In this document: piece after piece, positions 63,007 to 64,000 of the stretch
Layout: each line of letters opens with the position of its first letter
Numbering within the stretch: position 1 is the first letter of the stretch
Source: Oceanibaculum indicum P24
GTDB taxonomy: Bacteria; Pseudomonadota; Alphaproteobacteria; Oceanibaculales; Oceanibaculaceae
Direction of reading: 5' to 3'
NCBI RefSeq assembly: GCF_000299935.1
Contig: NZ_AMRL01000008.1
Span: 78,430-142,429 of the forward strand
DNA length: 64,000 nucleotides
Translations under genes and position numbers: made by a program
The notes under the pieces: generated by a model
What the model saw: only the letters and a program-made list of their open reading frames with translations
Databases searched by the model: none
Told to the model about the DNA's origin: nothing

Positions 63007-63594
63007 CTAACCCGCCGACTTCGCCATCACCATCGCGTACAGCATGGCGAAGGACAGCAGCAGGTTGAACCGGCCGGCCAGCAGGGCAGTGCGCGCGGCG
63101 CGCTGCTTCTGCGCCGGTTCCGCCGGCACAATGCCGAGCGCCTTCTTCTGGTTCGGCCAGATCACCAGCCAGACATTGACGGCCATGATCAGCGCCATCC
63201 ACATGCCGATGCCGATCATGGTGTGGCGCGGACCGGACCCGTCCAGCCCCAGCGTCCACAGGGCCGGCAGGTAGCCCGACAGCATCGCCGTCACCAGCCC
63301 CAGAACCACGGTCGCCACCGCCGACCAGCGGAACCAGAACAGCGCCTTCGGCGCCACGAACCGCGCGACAACCGGCCGGTTCTCCTCCGGCATCGCCGCC
63401 AGTGCCGGTATCTGCACCAGATTGAAGTAATAGAGCAGCCCGACCCACAGCAGCCCGGCCAGCACATGTGCCCAGCGGAAGAAACCCGCCCAGAACGCCT
63501 GGTCGAATGCCGGCGCGCCCAGGAACACCAGCAGGATTGTCAGGACAAGCCCCAGCATCAGCGTCGGGTGCAGGCTGGCGAGCGGGTTCTTCAT
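63007..63594 (-). CDS. PuuD-like urate hydroxylase membrane domain, without cytochrome c domain
   Basis: The 195-residue protein has about five predicted membrane helices and the family segment F-R-W-A-H-V-L-A-G-L-L-W-V-G-L-L-Y-Y-F-N, plus late W-L-V-I-W-P-N-Q-K-K-A-L-G. Full PuuD is about twice as long, with a C-terminal cytochrome c domain. Here the chain ends after the membrane part, with no CxxCH. It may use a separate cytochrome or do something else. The downstream-facing tautomerase ends 21 bases away. Confidence 0.75.
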   Translation of the reverse strand: MKNPLASLHPTLMLGLVLTILLVFLGAPAFDQAFWAGFFRWAHVLAGLLWVGLLYYFNLVQIPALAAMPEENRPVVARFVAPKALFWFRWSAVATVVLGLVTAMLSGYLPALWTLGLDGSGPRHTMIGIGMWMALIMAVNVWLVIWPNQKKALGIVPAEPAQKQRAARTALLAGRFNLLLSFAMLYAMVMAKSAG

Positions 63595-63656
63595 GGCGCG
63601 ATCTCCCTCAGTTGTCCGCCACCCTACAGAAGAGCGGCCAAGGACGCACCGCTTGC

Positions 63657-64000
63657 TTATCCGAACGCCGCCCAGAAGGTGGTGACCAGCAGGATGGCGG
63701 CAAAGGCGATGTTGAGTAGCCGCGAGGCCAGCGGGTCGCGCAGCAACCGGGACAGCGACACGCCGGCCAGCAGCCAGACCGTATGGATGGCGACGATCAG
63801 AAGGCTGAGCACTGCCAGCTTCGCCAGCGCTTCCAGCAGCGGATCGGCGAACGGCAGGGATGATCCGGCAAACACGGCGCTGATCGCCAGATATGCCTTC
63901 GGATTGGCAATCCCCAGCAGATAGCCGCCGAGGAAGGAAGGCGCACTGCCCACCGCCTGCTCCTCCACCGGCCCCGCGAGCGGCGGCGCGGTGGCGATCC
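63657..64000 (-). CDS. LysE/RhtB family exporter, 3' part (cut by window end)
   Basis: About 114 C-terminal residues are visible and the frame is open to base 64000. The G-G-Y-L-L-G-I-A-N-P-K-A segment and the following helices are those of LysE/RhtB amino acid exporters. A GTG at 63968 is not the true start because the frame continues upstream. Confidence 0.85.
   Translation of the reverse strand, partial: IATAPPLAGPVEEQAVGSAPSFLGGYLLGIANPKAYLAISAVFAGSSLPFADPLLEALAKLAVLSLLIVAIHTVWLLAGVSLSRLLRDPLASRLLNIAFAAILLVTTFWAAFG

Noticed and set aside
1..64000. CRISPR arrays, insertion sequences, integrases, rRNA and tRNA genes
   Set aside because: No regularly spaced direct repeats with spacers, no transposase or recombinase motifs, and no tRNA- or rRNA-like segments were found on either strand.

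Overview
The window is a high-GC, densely packed bacterial chromosome segment. It looks like an alphaproteobacterium, most likely of the Rhodospirillales type. The reasons are the base composition, the AhpC/AhpD/OxyR arrangement, the soxBDAG plus C-P lyase gene content, the many 4-base ATGA/GTGA overlaps, and the GTCA(C/T)-CCCG...CGGG-TCCAG palindromic repeats common in that class. I could not identify the species. There is no phage, transposon, CRISPR array, rRNA or tRNA, and no gene-free stretch longer than about 235 bases.

Layout. 1-4.2 kb: the end of an amidohydrolase, a serine hydrolase, two tandem DMT exporters and a ZIP metal transporter. 4.2-7.0 kb: an oxidative-stress block with dps (followed by a strong terminator), ahpD, ahpC and divergent oxyR. 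7.0-12.3 kb: two convergent operons. One holds an MDR dehydrogenase, a divergent 6-pyruvoyl-tetrahydropterin-synthase-like protein, a GT4 glycosyltransferase and a methyltransferase. The other holds a CDP-alcohol phosphatidyltransferase, a YceI protein and a RibD-C/DHFR-like reductase. Together they look like an uncharacterised pterin- or pyrimidine-derived metabolite pathway. 12.4-22.3 kb: gamma-glutamyltransferase, Bcr-type MFS, isochorismatase-like hydrolase, an orphan LivH-type permease with an extra N-terminal domain, a class V aminotransferase, a small membrane protein behind a candidate structured RNA, and a divergent PuuE-like deacetylase / M20 carbamoyl hydrolase pair.

22.3-33.3 kb: heterotetrameric sarcosine oxidase (soxBDAG) facing a PotABCD-type ABC transporter with a BetI-like TetR regulator, which suggests uptake and demethylation of quaternary or methylated amines. 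33.4-44.8 kb: a phosphonate locus with phnCDE on the minus strand, mscL between, phnF on the minus strand, then phnGHIJKLM and a PhnZ-like HD oxygenase on the plus strand; phnN sits apart, coupled to an MFS gene. Repeats with an 11-base period (candidate Pho boxes) lie in front of both phnC and phnG, a GTCTATAC operator fits PhnF, and a terminator-like hairpin separates phnD from phnE.

46.2-55.7 kb: an M14-like peptidase, an Old Yellow Enzyme, then a five-gene operon (APH-like kinase, ACAD10/11-type acyl-CoA dehydrogenase, SDR, GntR regulator, nitroreductase) that resembles the LvaA/LvaC system for 4-hydroxyacyl-CoA catabolism. These are followed by a Host_attach-family protein, an SDR lacking the catalytic Tyr, and a 3-hydroxyisobutyrate-dehydrogenase-family enzyme. 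55.8-62.4 kb: a tripartite RND efflux system with a divergent AcrR-type repressor and a clear AcrR-like operator. 62.4-64 kb: a tautomerase behind an attenuator-like leader, a membrane-only PuuD-like protein, and a truncated LysE exporter at the window edge.
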